This document shows positions 62,342 through 64,000 of a stretch of 64,000 nucleotides of DNA, piece by piece. The notes below the pieces were generated by a model. That model worked only from the letters and a program-made list of their open reading frames with translations, ran no database searches and was not told the origin of the DNA. The stretch spans positions 1 to 64,000 of the forward strand of contig NZ_CAKKNB010000002.1 of NCBI RefSeq assembly GCF_918741295.1, in the 5' to 3' direction. Numbering within the stretch: position 1 is the stretch's first letter; every line of letters begins with the position of its first letter. Made by a program: the position numbers and the translations under genes. Source of the stretch: Aquabacterium sp. CECT 9606 (GTDB taxonomy: Bacteria > Pseudomonadota > Gammaproteobacteria > Burkholderiales > Burkholderiaceae_C).

Positions 62342-63112
62342 TTAATTGAGTTTGATCGCTTCCATCACCAGCTTGTCGCCTTCAAGGCGGATCTGGGCGG
62401 GCTTGCCCAGAACATCGGGTGAAAGGGGCGTTTCAGAGGTGCGGTAAGTGCCTGCGATGGAGACCAGTTCGGGCTCCAGGCAGGTGGTGAAAATGCGGGC
62501 ATCAAGGTTGCCGCGCGCACCGGCGATGGCCTTGCCGCGCAGCGGTGCGTAAACGTGGATGTGGCCATCGGCGATGACCTCGGCGCCGTTGTTGACGGCC
62601 GCCAGCACCACCAGGTCACCGCCCTTGGCATAAACCTGCTGGCCGGAGCGCAAGGGCTTGTGGATCACCATGGTGGGCACGGCGGGGCCGGGCACCTGCA
62701 CAGGCACTTCGCGGATCACCTCGACCTCGCGGATGACCTCCTGCACCACGGTTTCAACGCGCACCGGCACTTTGGCCGAGGGGCCATCGGGCGCCTCGAA
62801 CAGGCCTACCGCTTGAGCCGCGGCCATTTGCGCGGGGCTGCCACCCTTGACGGCCACCGGCACCATGCTGTGCTCACGCAGCAAGGCGATCAGGTGGTTG
62901 AAAGGGATGGCCTTGTCATCACCCTGGACGGGCGTCAGGTCGATGACCACCGGGTCCTGGTTGAAAAAGTCCGCCGACGCACCAAAGCGCTCGCCCAGCT
63001 CAGCGGCCAAGGCCGCCAGGTCGGTGGTTTTCAGCACCACCGCGACCAAGGTCAGCGTGGCACTTTTCAGATCGACGATGAGCGGGGTGTTCCCTTTGGA
63101 GACAACAGCCAT
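62342..63112 (-). CDS. minC: Septum-site-determining inhibitor MinC
   Basis: 256 residues. The N-terminal FtsZ-inhibiting domain (about 1-110) starts [21 protein letters not shown] Val/Pro/Glu-rich linker follows (about 130-165). The C-terminal beta-helix (about 170-256) has [41 protein letters not shown]-like strands and the [13 protein letters not shown] MinD-contact surface. It is the first gene of minCDE, divergent from the ABC ATPase at 63177. Confidence 0.95.
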   Translation of the reverse strand: MAVVSKGNTPLIVDLKSATLTLVAVVLKTTDLAALAAELGERFGASADFFNQDPVVIDLTPVQGDDKAIPFNHLIALLREHSMVPVAVKGGSPAQMAAAQAVGLFEAPDGPSAKVPVRVETVVQEVIREVEVIREVPVQVPGPAVPTMVIHKPLRSGQQVYAKGGDLVVLAAVNNGAEVIADGHIHVYAPLRGKAIAGARGNLDARIFTTCLEPELVSIAGTYRTSETPLSPDVLGKPAQIRLEGDKLVMEAIKLN

Positions 63113-63176
63113 GGGGCAGCGAGACCTCGAAAGGGATACAGTTTACCGGTTCGTTCGCTCCCGGCCCTGAATCCGC

Positions 63177-63828
<652 letters not shown>

Positions 63829-63839
<11 letters not shown>

Positions 63840-64000
63840 TTCTTCGCCGGTAGCGACGCTGTTGCGTCATTTCTCCTGGCCGGAGCTGCGGCACCATGGC
63901 CTGCGCCATGCCACGGCGGTGCTGGCCGTGCTGCTAGGCGTGGCGCTGGCGTTTTCCGTGCACCTGATCAACGAGTCGGCCTTGAGCGAGTTCAGCTCGG
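63829..64000 (+). CDS. FtsX-like ABC permease, N-terminal fragment
   Basis: Partial gene, 57 codons before the window ends. It reads MRPDSSPVATLLRHFSWPEL, then a membrane helix (AVLAVLLGVALAFSVHLIN) and the start of a periplasmic region. This is the usual beginning of YbbP/MacB-type permeases that pair with the ATPase just upstream. The start ATG lies inside the last codons of that gene. Confidence 0.8.

Overview
The window looks like chromosomal DNA of a Gram-negative betaproteobacterium of the order Burkholderiales, probably Comamonadaceae-like. Support: high GC with G/C-ending codons; the tRNA-Tyr/tRNA-Gly/tRNA-Thr/tuf block; the trpE...trpGDC-ung and gph neighbourhood; minCDE; an llpE/bpeEF/oprC-like efflux locus beside a LysR gene; and many outer-membrane and lipoprotein genes. 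I see no insertion sequence, integrase, phage module, CRISPR array or rRNA.

Layout. 1-642: 5' end of tuf and three tRNA genes on the minus strand, with a good sigma70 promoter. 664-12993: a tightly packed ten-gene minus-strand exopolysaccharide operon (GT2, Wza-type export lipoprotein, chain-length protein with a degenerate kinase domain, two GT4 enzymes, a PslG-like glycoside hydrolase, Wzy-like polymerase/ligase, hexapeptide acyltransferase, MurJ/Wzx-like flippase, acyltransferase-3). No initiating phosphoglycosyltransferase is visible. 13046-13742: a small outer-membrane protein. 13765-22569: ung, trpC, trpD, trpG, trpE and gph on the minus strand. Two plus-strand acyltransferase-3 genes of locally lower GC sit between trpG and trpE, and a candidate Trp leader peptide/attenuator lies before trpE.

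22597-25375: a PEP-CTERM protein and a secreted M64 metallopeptidase. 25523-32562: a polyamine/opine-type ABC uptake operon (ATPase, Tat-exported binding protein, porin, two permeases) followed by a GntR regulator and an Asp/Glu/hydantoin-racemase-like protein. A strong dyad operator lies upstream. 32492-40682: a small membrane protein, then an RND tripartite efflux operon with an LlpE-like hydrolase relative and a divergent LysR gene. 40696-43348: a VOC protein and a PAS-GGDEF-EAL protein.

43500-50198: a type VI secretion island encoding VgrG, a DUF4123 adaptor, a DUF3304 immunity lipoprotein and a Tle1-type DUF2235 phospholipase effector. 50323-54998: a secreted alpha/beta hydrolase, an LpxR-like lipid A deacylase and an autotransporter with a short passenger. 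55015-56967: tautomerase, MarR regulator and an unrecognised 330-residue protein. The first two share a nearly identical 16-bp upstream element. 57136-61222: an AlaC-type aminotransferase and a Pat-like acyl-CoA synthetase/GNAT fusion. 61241-64000: minE, minD, minC, then a divergent LolD/YbbA-type ATPase and the start of its FtsX-like permease.

The points most worth following are inactive-looking enzymes kept inside conserved operons (a kinase-dead Wzc-like protein, a serine-less LlpE, a one-cysteine racemase), the interrupted trp operon with its possible attenuator, the two regulator/operator pairs, and the T6SS effector-immunity island.
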